Shown one piece after another: positions 14,885 through 23,451 of a stretch of DNA of 64,000 nucleotides (positions are counted from its first letter, which is position 1; every line of letters starts with the position of its first letter). A program made the translations under genes and the position numbers. The notes beneath the pieces were generated by a model that made no database searches, was not told where the DNA came from, and saw only the letters and a program-made list of their open reading frames with translations. Origin of the DNA: Arthrobacter sp. ZGTC412. GTDB lineage: Bacteria > Actinomycetota > Actinomycetes > Actinomycetales > Micrococcaceae. The stretch lies in NCBI RefSeq assembly GCF_002929215.1, contig NZ_PJII01000020.1:1-64000 (forward strand). The letters run 5' to 3'.

Positions 14885-15529
14885 ATGAGCAACACCGACA
14901 CTGCCGTCAAAAACTCCGCCACCAGCCGGCGCCGCCGCTGGAACGCCACCGACCTTGGGCTGATCGCCGTCTTCGCTGCCCTCGTCGCCGGCGCCGCCCT
15001 GGTGCCCGGACTGGCCGTCAACGGCTTCGGCGTCCCCATTACCTTCCAGACACTCGCGGTGATGCTCACCGGGCTGGTCCTTGGCCCGGGACGTGGCTTC
15101 GCCGCCGTCGGACTCTACGTCCTCCTTGGCCTCGCCGGCCTGCCGATCTTCAGCCAGGGCCGCAGCGGCCTGGGCATCCTCGCGGGTCCATCCGCCGGCT
15201 ACATCATCGCCTTCCCCATCGCCGCCCTGGTGGTCGGTTGGCTGGCCACCGTGGTGATCCGCCGGACCACCAAAACCCGTGCCCTGTGGCTGTTCCTGTC
15301 GGCCACCATCACCAGCGTTGTGTTCGTGCACTCACTCGGCATCGCCGGCATCGTCCTGAACACCAAGGCCACCCTCGAACAGGCCTTCTTGGGCGACGTC
15401 GTCTTCTACCCGGGAGACGTGGTTAAGAACATCCTCGCAGCGGTTATCGCCGTCGCCCTCCACCGCGCCTTCCCGGACATCCTGGTTCGCCGCGTGCGGC
15501 GGAGCGTCCCCCAGCTCACGAAGGCCTAA
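14885..15529 (+). CDS. bioY: Biotin transporter substrate-binding component BioY
   Basis: 214 residues from the ATG at 14885, with AGGACC upstream; the open frame reaches 14861 without a better start. BioY is the integral-membrane S component that binds biotin in energy-coupling-factor transporters. The family signature is visible as PITFQTLAVMLTGLVLGPGRG and GLAGLPIF, later AGPSAGYIIAFPIAA, with about six hydrophobic helices. bioM and bioN follow at once, so the whole importer is encoded here. TTGTACAA at 14861-14868 is a short palindrome in the leader that could be an operator, without firm support. Confidence 0.93.
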   Translation: MSNTDTAVKNSATSRRRRWNATDLGLIAVFAALVAGAALVPGLAVNGFGVPITFQTLAVMLTGLVLGPGRGFAAVGLYVLLGLAGLPIFSQGRSGLGILAGPSAGYIIAFPIAALVVGWLATVVIRRTTKTRALWLFLSATITSVVFVHSLGIAGIVLNTKATLEQAFLGDVVFYPGDVVKNILAAVIAVALHRAFPDILVRRVRRSVPQLTKA

Positions 15530-15540
15530 GGCGTCCACCC

Positions 15541-16272
15541 ATGCCAGTAGTCACCTTTGACCAGGTAACAGTCGCAGTAGAAACTGACCACAGCCCGGAG
15601 CCGAAGGTCCTTCTCGACGCAGTCAACCTTGAGCTGAAGGAACGTCGCGTTGGCGTTATCGGTGCAAATGGCTCGGGGAAGTCCACGCTGCTGCGCCTGG
15701 TCAACGGCCTCGTGCAGCCCACGGCCGGCACTGTCTCGGTCAACGGTGACAATACAGTCCGTGCCGTCCGGAAAGTCCGCAGAAACGTCGGCTTTGTCTT
15801 CACCGATCCCCTGTCCCAGTTGGTGATGCCCACGGGACGGGAGGACGTGGAACTGTCACTGCGCCGCTCCATCAAAAATGGCACGGAACGGCGACATGCG
15901 GCCGAGACCGCTTTGGAGCGGCTGGGGCTTCTGCGCCTCGCGGACCAGAGCATCTACGAACTGTCAGGCGGCGAACGGCAGCTTGTGGCGCTCGCCGCCG
16001 TGCTCGCCGTGGACCCCGCCGTGCTGGTGCTGGATGAGCCGTCCACCCTGCTGGATCTCCGCAACCGCGAACTCCTTCGCAGAACGCTGTCCGGACTGGA
16101 ACAGCAGATCATCATGTCCACCCACGACCTTGACCTCGCCCGGGAGATGGACCGGGTGCTGGTCATCGAAAGCGGAAAGGTAGCGTTCGACGGCGGCCCG
16201 GAGGAGGCTGTTGCAGCGTACCGTTCCCTGTGCATGGACGGCCTGCAGACCCAGGGACCGGGCAGCATATGA
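15541..16272 (+). CDS. bioM: Biotin ECF transporter ATP-binding protein BioM
   Basis: 243 residues. Walker A GANGSGKST (41-49), the ABC signature LSGGERQ, Walker B AVLVLDEPS and the switch histidine in MSTHDLDLA are all intact, so it should be an active ATPase. It powers biotin uptake with BioN and BioY. It begins 11 nt after bioY and its stop overlaps the bioN start (ATGA), so the three genes form one operon with coupled translation. Confidence 0.92.
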   Translation: MPVVTFDQVTVAVETDHSPEPKVLLDAVNLELKERRVGVIGANGSGKSTLLRLVNGLVQPTAGTVSVNGDNTVRAVRKVRRNVGFVFTDPLSQLVMPTGREDVELSLRRSIKNGTERRHAAETALERLGLLRLADQSIYELSGGERQLVALAAVLAVDPAVLVLDEPSTLLDLRNRELLRRTLSGLEQQIIMSTHDLDLAREMDRVLVIESGKVAFDGGPEEAVAAYRSLCMDGLQTQGPGSI

Positions 16273-16892
16273 GGGGCCACGGCTTCCTCCTAGCCAACTA
16301 CGTGCCGGGGAACTCCCTTATTCACGGGTCACCGTTGGCACTGAAGTTCCTCCTGGTGTTCGGCTGCGGTCTGGCGTCGTTCATCATCCAGGACTGGCGT
16401 ATCTCCGGCGCGGTACTCGCAGGCCTCGTCGGCCTCTTCCTGCTGGCGGGCGCCGGCCTGAAACGGCTTTGGGTCGCCGTCCGGCCGCTCGCCGCCGTCC
16501 TGCTGGTGATCGGACTCTTCCAGTGGTGGCAGCTGGGGGCACCCACTGCAGCCCGTATTGTCCTGAACATCCTCGTGTGCGTGGTGGCGGCGTCGCTGCT
16601 GACCGCCACCACCCCGGTGCAGGTGCTCCTGGACGGAGTGGTCAAAGCGGTGGGCCCCTTCAAAAGGTTCGGTGCGGATCCCGAGCGGTTCGCCCTCACC
16701 ATCGGCATCATGCTTCGGAGCATCCCCTACATTGCCGGCACGTTCGCCGACGTCCGGGATTCAGCCCGGGCCAGAGGGCTGGAGCGAAATCCGCGCGCCC
16801 TGATCCTGCCGGTGTTCATTACCTCCGTGGCCTTCGCCCGGCAGACTGGCGAGGCGCTCGCCGCCCGCGGCCTGGGCGAGGCCGAGGACTAA
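16269..16892 (+). CDS. bioN: Biotin ECF transporter transmembrane protein BioN
   Basis: 207 residues from the ATG at 16269, which overlaps the bioM stop. It is the coupling T component: hydrophobic helices, YVPGNSLIHGSPLALKFLL at the N-terminus, and near the C-terminus the ARARGLERNP-type coupling helix seen here as SARARGLERNPR, followed by FARQTGEALAARGLGEAED. These short Ala-Arg-Gly motifs contact the ATPase. The last gene of the operon ends 16 nt before the convergent thiolase gene. Confidence 0.92.
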   Translation: MRGHGFLLANYVPGNSLIHGSPLALKFLLVFGCGLASFIIQDWRISGAVLAGLVGLFLLAGAGLKRLWVAVRPLAAVLLVIGLFQWWQLGAPTAARIVLNILVCVVAASLLTATTPVQVLLDGVVKAVGPFKRFGADPERFALTIGIMLRSIPYIAGTFADVRDSARARGLERNPRALILPVFITSVAFARQTGEALAARGLGEAED

Positions 16893-16908
16893 GAGCCCAA
16901 GAGGCGAG

Positions 16909-18087
16909 CTACAACCGCTCGTACTGCAGCAAGGCGGCGGTTCCCATGCCGCCGGCGATGCTGATCATGGCCAGCGCCCGGCTCCCCGGCGTCCCGGTTC
17001 GGCGCGCCTGTGCCAGCAGGCGGGTCACCAGGACAGCACCCGACGCGCCGTACGCGTGCCCCAAAGCCAGCGCCCCGCCGTCGAGATTCACCCGCTGCGC
17101 GTTGATGCCCAACTCATCAAGGCAGGCAAGGGTCTGGGACGCGAACGCCTCATTGAATTCCACCAGGCCCAGCTCATCCGCCGCCACGCCCGCGGCGCCC
17201 AGCACATTGCGCGCTGCGGCGGCGGCACCCACGCCAAGCAGTTCAGGGTCCACCCCGGCCGTCCCCGTACCAAGCACCAGCAAACCGTCCGGCACGCCCA
17301 GGTCCCGCGCCCGCTGCAGGGAAGTGATGACGACGGCGGAGGCGGCGTCCGCGTCGAAGCAGGAGTTTCCCGCGGTGACAGTTCCCCCGTCCACGAAGGC
17401 GGGCGCGAACCGTGCAGTCACCGCGGCAGTCAGCCCGCGCCGCGGCCCGTCGTCCGCAGCAACAGTTCCGGCGCTGGTATCCAGCGGGACCAGTTCGCCG
17501 TCGAAATTCCCGGCTTCTGCGGCGGCAAGGGCCAAGCGGTGGCTGCGCAGGGCGAACGCGTCCTGCCGTTCCCTGCTGACGCCAAACTTTCGCGCCACGT
17601 TTTCCGCCGCCACACCCATGTCCGGGTCGCCGAAGCTGTCCGGCACAAACTGTGCCCGGGCGTAGAACTCCGGCCCGCCTTCGTCGTTCCGGTGCGCACG
17701 CAAGGGCGCGGTACTGGTGCTTTCCACTCCTCCGGCCAGATACAGCGGATTGCCACCGGCCGCCACCAGCCCGGCGGTGAGCACGATCGCATCCAGTCCA
17801 GAGCCGCACTGCCGGTCAACGGTAAGGCCGGGCACATTGACCGGCAGGCCCGCCTGCAACAGTGCAAGCCGAGCCACGTTTCCGCCCCCACCCACGGCAT
17901 TGCCAATCACCACATCGGTGACAGCGCCAGGCTGCATCCCCGGGCCCGCCACGAGCTCCCGCAGCACCGGCGCCAGAAGCTCGTGGGCCCGGAGTTTCCG
18001 CAAAGCGCCGTTGCTGCGGCATACAGGAGTGCGTCGGGCCGCGACGATGACGGGCTGGCGGTCCGGCGGAAGGAGCTCAGGCGCCAA
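16909..18087 (-). CDS. Thiolase-family acetyl-CoA acyltransferase
   Basis: 392 residues if translation starts at the TTG at 18087, which gives the usual thiolase length and overlaps the upstream ligase gene by 11 nt; the frame is open further upstream only because of that overlap. Nucleophile Cys94 (VDRQCGSGLDA), the NEAF motif and His344 (GGALALGHAYGASG) are present. The position of the second catalytic cysteine, normally C-x-G-G-G, is Ser376 in SIAGGMG. The family condenses or cleaves beta-ketoacyl-CoA. Paired with an acyl-CoA ligase, it could act on a carboxylic acid activated by that enzyme. Confidence 0.85.
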   Translation of the reverse strand: MAPELLPPDRQPVIVAARRTPVCRSNGALRKLRAHELLAPVLRELVAGPGMQPGAVTDVVIGNAVGGGGNVARLALLQAGLPVNVPGLTVDRQCGSGLDAIVLTAGLVAAGGNPLYLAGGVESTSTAPLRAHRNDEGGPEFYARAQFVPDSFGDPDMGVAAENVARKFGVSRERQDAFALRSHRLALAAAEAGNFDGELVPLDTSAGTVAADDGPRRGLTAAVTARFAPAFVDGGTVTAGNSCFDADAASAVVITSLQRARDLGVPDGLLVLGTGTAGVDPELLGVGAAAAARNVLGAAGVAADELGLVEFNEAFASQTLACLDELGINAQRVNLDGGALALGHAYGASGAVLVTRLLAQARRTGTPGSRALAMISIAGGMGTAALLQYERL

Positions 18088-19483
18088 GGTTCCGGACCCT
18101 GTGGTCTCCCGAGCTGATCCAGTCCAGCAGCAGGTTCCGGCTGACCTTGCCGCGGTCCGTGGTGGGAAGTTCGGTGACCGCATAGTACTGAAGCGGCCAC
18201 TTGTCCCGGGCCAGGATGTTCTCCAATCCCGCCTTCAGCTGGGTTGCAGTAACAGCACCGGCGGACGGCACGATGCCTGCCACCACCCGCTGGCCCCGAA
18301 GGTCGTCCGGCATCCCGGCGGCGACGGCAGCGGCGACGCCGGGCACGGCAGCCAGTGCCAGTTCCACCTCGTGCGGATAGACGTTCTTGCCGGCAGTGAG
18401 GATCATGTCTGCACGGCGCCCCAGGATGTGCAGCTCCCCCGCCTCGACGTAGCCCTGGTCCCCCACGGTAAACCAGCCGTCAAAAGACCTCAACGCCTGG
18501 CCGTCATCGCCCCAAAGGTAGCCGTTGCTGACCATCGCGCTGCGCACGCAGATGTTGCCGGCCGCCCCGTCCGGAAGCCGCGTCCCGGCATCGTCCAGGA
18601 TCCTCACGTCGACGCCGGGAAAGGGACGCCCGATGCCGGTCCCGCCCACCGCCGCGGCTTCCCCGGCAGGAAGGCCTGCCCCGGAGACAAAGCTCAGCTC
18701 CGAGGCACCGTAGTACTCAAAGATGGTGGCGTTCGGGGCCCAGCGTCGTGCCGCTTCGAGGGTCCGGGCGTCGAGCTTGGAGCCGGCGCAGATGATGGTG
18801 CGCACCCCGGAGGCGTCCACGCATCCCGTCATCCCGCGCTCGCTGAGCATCCTCAGCATGGTGGGCACCAGCACCAGGCGGGTGACGCGGTCGTGCGTGA
18901 TGGCCGCGTGGACGTCGCCGACGTCGAACGTTTCGAGGGTCTGGAATTCCGAGCCGGCGTAGAGGCACTCGGCCAGCGCGTAGAGGTTCAGGCTCGCGGC
19001 CAGCGGACCCGGCGCCAGCGTCACATCGCCCGCGCTGAGCCCGAAGAACTCGATGGAGGCGTCGAAGGATTCCTGCCAGGACCGCCGGGACCGCGTAAAG
19101 GCCTTTGGCACCGAGGTGGTGCCGGACGTGAGGCCGATGAGGAAGGTGGACTCCGGCGCGCCGTCGGCAAGGTCATCGTCCGGGGACACCGCCGCGGGCT
19201 GCGCGAATGAGTCGGCGCGGCGCACGATGTCCTCCTGCAACGAGGCAGGCCAGGTGGGATCGAGGACGGCGCATTGGCGTCCGCCGGCCACGGCGGCCGC
19301 GAACTTCACAGCGAAATTTACCGAGTTGGCCTCAGACAGGGCAGTCACCGCTTTGGTCTCGGGGACCATGGCGGCAGCTGAATCGCGGAGTTCCGCCCAG
19401 GTGAGGCGGTGACCGGCAACCACGACGGCGGTGTCGTGCGGCCGTTCTTCGGCCCAGCGCTGGATTCTGTTGAGGAAAGGCAT
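18077..19483 (-). CDS. AMP-forming acyl-CoA ligase (AMP-binding family)
   Basis: 468 residues from ATG. The P-loop-like motif LTSGTTSVPKAF, the A5 motif EYYGASELSF, VGDQGYVEAGELHILGRR and the C-terminal catalytic lysine segment TTDRGKVSR define the acyl-adenylate/CoA-ligase superfamily. It converts a carboxylic acid, ATP and CoA to an acyl-CoA. The sequence is short for a fatty-acid ligase and closer in size to MenE-like enzymes. It forms a two-gene operon with the thiolase and faces the biotin importer genes, so a role near biotin or acyl-CoA precursor metabolism is conceivable but not shown. Confidence 0.85.
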   Translation of the reverse strand: MPFLNRIQRWAEERPHDTAVVVAGHRLTWAELRDSAAAMVPETKAVTALSEANSVNFAVKFAAAVAGGRQCAVLDPTWPASLQEDIVRRADSFAQPAAVSPDDDLADGAPESTFLIGLTSGTTSVPKAFTRSRRSWQESFDASIEFFGLSAGDVTLAPGPLAASLNLYALAECLYAGSEFQTLETFDVGDVHAAITHDRVTRLVLVPTMLRMLSERGMTGCVDASGVRTIICAGSKLDARTLEAARRWAPNATIFEYYGASELSFVSGAGLPAGEAAAVGGTGIGRPFPGVDVRILDDAGTRLPDGAAGNICVRSAMVSNGYLWGDDGQALRSFDGWFTVGDQGYVEAGELHILGRRADMILTAGKNVYPHEVELALAAVPGVAAAVAAGMPDDLRGQRVVAGIVPSAGAVTATQLKAGLENILARDKWPLQYYAVTELPTTDRGKVSRNLLLDWISSGDHRVRNLGA

Positions 19484-19542
19484 CGGATCAACTTTACCGG
19501 CGGGCGGGGGTTGAGTTCCGGGTCCGTGGGTATTGTGACTTT

Positions 19543-20421
19543 ATGAGTTTTAACGACAATGTGCAGCTGGATCCTTCGCAGGTCCAGGACCGGCGCGGCA
19601 TGGGCCGCGGAGTGAAGGTAGGCGGCGGCATCGGCGGCGGGCTCATCCTGCTTATCGCCGCGCTCCTGGGTGTAAACCCACAGCTTCTGGAGGGCCTGGC
19701 AGGCGCCGGGCAGGAGCCCCAAAGCCAAGGGACCGCGCCAGCCTGCGAGACCGGGGCGGATGCGGACGCCCGCGTGGACTGCCGCATCACCGGCACCGTA
19801 AACAGCCTGAACGCGTTCTGGCCCGCCTACCTGCAGCAGTACGACGTGCAGTACCCGCGGCCCAGGACAGTGATCTTCGAGCAGGGCGTCAATACCGGCT
19901 GCGGCGCGGCTTCCAGCGCTGTTGGCCCGTTCTACTGCCCCGCCGACACCACCGCCTACTTCGATCCCGGCTTCTTCCAGGAACTCGTGAACCGTTTCGG
20001 TTCCTCGGGCGGTCCCCTGGCGCAGGAGTACGTGGTGGCGCACGAGTTCGGGCATCATATCCAGAACGTGCTGGGGAACCTTGACCAGGCACAGCAGGAT
20101 CCGCACGGCCCCGAATCCGGAGCCGTGCGCGTTGAACTTCAGGCCGACTGCTACGCCGGGTTGTGGGCCAAACATGCATCAACCCAGCCCGGGCCTGCAG
20201 GCGAACCGTTCCTGGAGGCACTCACCCAGCAGGACCTGAACGACGCACTGTCCGCAGCCTCGGCCGTGGGCGATGACCGGATCCAGAAGGCAGCCACCGG
20301 ACGGGTCTCCCCCGAAGCATGGACCCACGGCTCCAGTGAGCAGCGCCAGCGGTGGTTCTACAAGGGTTACAAGACCGGAGACATCAACCAGTGCGACACC
20401 TTCTCGGCGCCCAGCCTTTAA
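19543..20421 (+). CDS. Neutral zinc metallopeptidase (YpfJ family), membrane-anchored
   Basis: 292 residues. A glycine-rich N-terminus leads into one membrane helix at about 32-44, so the bulk of the protein should be outside the cell. The HEFGHH motif at 167-172 provides two zinc-binding histidines and the catalytic glutamate, and a further acidic ligand lies in the ELQADCYAGLWA segment. This arrangement defines the uncharacterised neutral zinc metallopeptidase family that includes E. coli YpfJ. The start is the ATG beginning MSFNDN. It is transcribed divergently from the acyl-CoA ligase. Confidence 0.88.
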   Translation: MSFNDNVQLDPSQVQDRRGMGRGVKVGGGIGGGLILLIAALLGVNPQLLEGLAGAGQEPQSQGTAPACETGADADARVDCRITGTVNSLNAFWPAYLQQYDVQYPRPRTVIFEQGVNTGCGAASSAVGPFYCPADTTAYFDPGFFQELVNRFGSSGGPLAQEYVVAHEFGHHIQNVLGNLDQAQQDPHGPESGAVRVELQADCYAGLWAKHASTQPGPAGEPFLEALTQQDLNDALSAASAVGDDRIQKAATGRVSPEAWTHGSSEQRQRWFYKGYKTGDINQCDTFSAPSL

Positions 20422-20434
20422 GCAGATCGACTGT

Positions 20435-20476
20435 TCCGTAAGTGCCCTTTTGGATTGTCGTAACGGCACTTACGGA
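20435..20476. repeat. Inverted repeat with long loop (extragenic)
   Basis: TCCGTAAGTGCC (20435-20446) and GGCACTTACGGA (20465-20476) are perfect inverted arms with an 18-nt loop. It lies just after the metallopeptidase stop and before a second, stronger hairpin. It could be part of a terminator or a dispersed extragenic element. Confidence 0.6.
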
Positions 20477-20487
20477 GCAACCGACGG

Positions 20488-20535
20488 ACGACGACGGCCG
20501 GTTACCTTCCCCGGAAGGTAACCGGCCGTCGTCGT
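20488..20535. terminator. Strong bidirectional hairpin between metallopeptidase and suf operon
   Basis: Two perfect 23-nt arms (20488-20510 and 20513-20535) enclose a 2-nt loop. It is placed between two convergent transcription units, the metallopeptidase on plus and sufT on minus. No long T-run follows, which is common in high-GC actinobacteria. It is the best candidate for ending both transcripts. Confidence 0.75.
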
Positions 20536-20566
20536 ACTGAAGAGTTTCCGCTGCAGCGGTGGGGAT

Positions 20567-20899
20567 TTAGATGTTGAAGCCGAGGGCCCGCATCTGATCC
20601 TTGCCGTCGTCGGTGATCCGCTCCGGACCCCACGGCGGCATCCACACCCAGTTCAGCCGCCAGTCGTCAACGACGCCGTCAAGAGCCTGGCCAACCTGCT
20701 CCTCGAGGACATCCGTGAGCGGGCAGGCGGCGGTGGTCAGGGTCATGTCGATCAGCAGCGCGCCGTCGTCATCGGAGTACTTCAGGCCGTAGAGCAGGCC
20801 GAGGTCCACAATGTTGACGCCGAGCTCGGGGTCAATGACATCCTTCAGCGCCTCTTCGACGTCCTCAAGGCTCGTGCGGGACACGTTGATTTCGGTCAT
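20567..20899 (-). CDS. sufT: SufT-type metal-sulfur cluster assembly factor (DUF59/MIP18)
   Basis: 110 residues covering the whole DUF59 fold: LEDVEEALKDVIDPELGVNI, VDLGLLYGL and then LTTAACPLTDVLEEQV, where the single cysteine is the conserved one. SufT proteins help mature Fe-S proteins. It is the last gene of the suf operon, 14 nt after sufC, and ends before the strong hairpin at 20488-20535. Confidence 0.92.
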   Translation of the reverse strand: MTEINVSRTSLEDVEEALKDVIDPELGVNIVDLGLLYGLKYSDDDGALLIDMTLTTAACPLTDVLEEQVGQALDGVVDDWRLNWVWMPPWGPERITDDGKDQMRALGFNI

Positions 20900-20913
20900 G
20901 GCGGGTTCCTTTA

Positions 20914-21702
20914 CTAGGCCTGTGCGGCGGCGGGTGCAGCGGCAGTGCCGGCACCCTTGGCATAGCGGTCGTAGCCTTCTTCTTCCAGGCGGTCGGCCAG
21001 CTCGGGGCCGCCTTCCTCAACAACCTGGCCGTCCACGAACACGTGCACGAAGTCAGGCTTGATGTAGCGCAGGATCCGGGTGTAGTGCGTGATGAGCAGA
21101 GTACCCATGTTGCCGTCGGCGTGCGCGCGGTTGACGCCCTCGGAAACAACCTTCAGTGCGTCAACGTCCAGGCCGGAGTCGGTCTCGTCCAGGACGGCGA
21201 ACCTGGGCTTGAAGAGTTCCAGCTGGAGGATTTCCACGCGCTTCTTTTCGCCGCCGGAGAAGCCTTCGTTGACGTTGCGCTGGGCGAAGTCGGCGTCGAT
21301 GCGCAGCTGCTCCATGGCGGCCTTGACGTCCTTGGTCCAGGTGCGGAGCTTGGGAGCTTCGCCGTCGATGGCGGTCTTGGCGGTGCGCAGGAAGTTGGTC
21401 ATGCTGACACCGGGGACCTCCACCGGGTACTGCATGGCCAGGAAGACGCCCGCACGGGCTCGCTCGTCGACGCTCATTTCCAGGACGTTTTCGCCGTCCA
21501 GGGTGATGGAGCCGCTGGTGACGTTGTAACGCGGGTGGCCTGCGATGGTGGAGGCCAGCGTGGACTTGCCGGAGCCGTTGGGGCCCATGATGGCGTGGGT
21601 TTCGCCGGTCCGGATGGTCAGGCTGACGCCCTTCAGGATTTCCTTGGTGCCCTGCTCCGTCTCAATGCTGACGTGCAGGTCCTTGATCTCAAGAGTAGAC
21701 AT
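20914..21702 (-). CDS. sufC: Fe-S cluster assembly ATPase SufC
   Basis: 262 residues from the ATG at 21702 (MSTLEIKDLHV). Walker A GPNGSGKST at about 40-48, the SufC-specific signature FSGGEKKRVEILQ, Walker B FAVLDETDSGLD and the switch histidine in LLITHYTRIL are present. SufC is the ATPase of the SufBC2D scaffold, which builds Fe-S clusters in the cytoplasm. The protein has an alanine-rich C-terminal tail (GAGTAAAPAAAQA) beyond the usual end. sufS and sufU, which often follow sufC in actinobacteria, are not here; sufT comes next. Confidence 0.95.
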   Translation of the reverse strand: MSTLEIKDLHVSIETEQGTKEILKGVSLTIRTGETHAIMGPNGSGKSTLASTIAGHPRYNVTSGSITLDGENVLEMSVDERARAGVFLAMQYPVEVPGVSMTNFLRTAKTAIDGEAPKLRTWTKDVKAAMEQLRIDADFAQRNVNEGFSGGEKKRVEILQLELFKPRFAVLDETDSGLDVDALKVVSEGVNRAHADGNMGTLLITHYTRILRYIKPDFVHVFVDGQVVEEGGPELADRLEEEGYDRYAKGAGTAAAPAAAQA

Positions 21703-21782
21703 GTGTCTTGTTCTCCTCTGCACCGTGCCTGGCGGCTGCGGTGCGGTTCTCTGTCTGGAAGTTGGTTCGTAATTCTGTGGTG

Positions 21783-22142
21783 CTAGCTGAAGTTGGGGGC
21801 TTCGGCGCCGTTGAGGATGCTGGTGAAATCCACATAGACGTCGTCTCCCCGGATCTCAACGGCGAACACCGGGACGGGATCGTAGGCTGGCAGCTGCAAC
21901 GGTTCGCCGGTGCGCAGGTCGAACTGGGAGCCGTGGCCCCAGCATTCGATGGCGCAGCCCTCCACGTCGCCCTCGGACAGTGAAATGTCCGCGTGCGAGC
22001 AGGTGTCACCGATTGCGTGGATCTCCCCCATGGAGTCCTTAACGATCGCCACAGGGTAGTCGTCGATCAGGATCCGCAGCGCCTGCTTCAGCTGGATTTC
22101 ATCCACCTTGCAGACAAGCTCGCCCTTTGGCTGGTCAGTCAT
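21783..22142 (-). CDS. Rieske-type ferredoxin subunit within the suf operon
   Basis: 119 residues containing one Rieske [2Fe-2S] site: CSHADISLSEGDVEGC provides the first Cys-x-His and the second Cys, and the second His lies in CWGHGSQFDL. Such proteins are annotated as ferredoxin subunits of non-heme iron oxygenases. Its fixed place between sufD and sufC suggests a role in Fe-S assembly or electron supply to it rather than in an aromatic oxygenase, for which no gene is nearby. It starts 23 nt after sufD; 80 nt separate it from sufC. Confidence 0.88.
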   Translation of the reverse strand: MTDQPKGELVCKVDEIQLKQALRILIDDYPVAIVKDSMGEIHAIGDTCSHADISLSEGDVEGCAIECWGHGSQFDLRTGEPLQLPAYDPVPVFAVEIRGDDVYVDFTSILNGAEAPNFS

Positions 22143-22165
22143 CAGTAAACCGTGCCCCGTACCTT

Positions 22166-23449
22166 CTAGTTGTCCGTCAGCGCGAGTTCGCGCTCAACAG
22201 CGTCGGTCAGCCGCTCCTCGATGGAGGGAACCTTGATCTGCTGGATGATCTCGTTCAGGAAGCCGCGGACCACCAGGCGGCGGGCAACATCCTCCGGGAT
22301 GCCGCGCGCCATCAGGTAGAACAGGTGCTCATCGTCCATCCGGCCGGTGGCGCTGGCGTGGCCGGCACCCTCGATCAGCCCGGTCTCGATTTCGAGGTTG
22401 GGCACGGAATCGGCACGGGCGCCGTCGGTCAGCAGCAGGTTGCGGTTGGCCTCGTAAGTGTCGGTGCCTTCTGCTTCCTTGCGGATCAGGACATCACCAA
22501 CCCACACTGCGTGGGCATTGCGGCCCTGCAGCGCGCCCTTGTAGAGGACGTTGGACTTGCAGTTTGGCACCGCGTGGTCCACGAACAGGCGCTGTTCCAG
22601 GTGCTGGCCGGCGTCAGCGAAGTACAGGCCAAACAGCTCGGCCTCGCCGCCGGGGGCCGTGAAGCGGGCCGACGGCGTGACGCGGACCAGGTCGCCGCCG
22701 AGGCTCACCATGACGTGCTTGAGCTTGGCGTCGCGGCCGATCTTTGCCTGCTGGGAAGAGGCGTGCACGGCGTCGTCGTTCCATTCCTGGAGCGAGATAA
22801 TGGTGAGGCTGGCGCCGTCCTCCACGATGATCTCGACGTTCTCGGAAACGACGGCGGAGCCCCTGTGGTTCAGGACAACAACTGCCTTGGAGAACTTCTC
22901 TGCCACGATCACGAGGTGCTGGGCGGCGGCGTCGAGGGACGTGCCTTCGATGTCGACGGAGATCTCCGTCAGAGCTTCGAATTCCGACGGGATGGTCACC
23001 ACGGTGGCCCCGGCGAAGTTCTCCCAGGCGTTGGCGGACACGCGGTCCTCCGGGATACCGGCGGTACCGATGCGCTGGTCGTCCCGGGTGACGCTTTCCA
23101 CGGTGACCTGCTCCGGTCCGTTGACAACAACGGTGGGAGCCGCGCCGGAGAGGACCTCTGAGTGCAGCCCCCGGAGGCGCTTGAGCGGGGTGAAGCGCCA
23201 GTCTTCCTCCATGCCGGTGAGCGGCTTGAAGTCGGCAAGCTTGTAGGAGGTCAGGCGGCCTGCGCGTGAGCTGTCCGGGATGCCTACGCCGCCGCCGTGG
23301 GAGTGGCTCTTGGCCGAGGCGCCGGCAAGAGGTGCCTTGGAGCCAGCGTTGATCGGCGAGAGGCTCTCGCCTTCTTCGGTGAAGCCGTCGATGAACGGCT
23401 GGGCTGAGGGCGCGCCGATGCGTGCCTTTTCAGTAGTGATTTCAGTCAT
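22166..23449 (-). CDS. sufD: Fe-S cluster assembly protein SufD
   Basis: 427 residues. The C-terminal half has the SufB/SufD beta-helix pattern, and the end includes ASATGRMDDEHLFYLMARGI followed by PEDVARRLVVRGFL, the shared SufBD C-terminal core. SufD partners SufB and SufC in the scaffold. The N-terminal part is more variable, with a histidine/glycine-rich stretch near residue 50. It starts 2 nt after the sufB stop, which implies coupled translation. Confidence 0.94.
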   Translation of the reverse strand: MTEITTEKARIGAPSAQPFIDGFTEEGESLSPINAGSKAPLAGASAKSHSHGGGVGIPDSSRAGRLTSYKLADFKPLTGMEEDWRFTPLKRLRGLHSEVLSGAAPTVVVNGPEQVTVESVTRDDQRIGTAGIPEDRVSANAWENFAGATVVTIPSEFEALTEISVDIEGTSLDAAAQHLVIVAEKFSKAVVVLNHRGSAVVSENVEIIVEDGASLTIISLQEWNDDAVHASSQQAKIGRDAKLKHVMVSLGGDLVRVTPSARFTAPGGEAELFGLYFADAGQHLEQRLFVDHAVPNCKSNVLYKGALQGRNAHAVWVGDVLIRKEAEGTDTYEANRNLLLTDGARADSVPNLEIETGLIEGAGHASATGRMDDEHLFYLMARGIPEDVARRLVVRGFLNEIIQQIKVPSIEERLTDAVERELALTDN

Positions 23450-23451
23450 CG

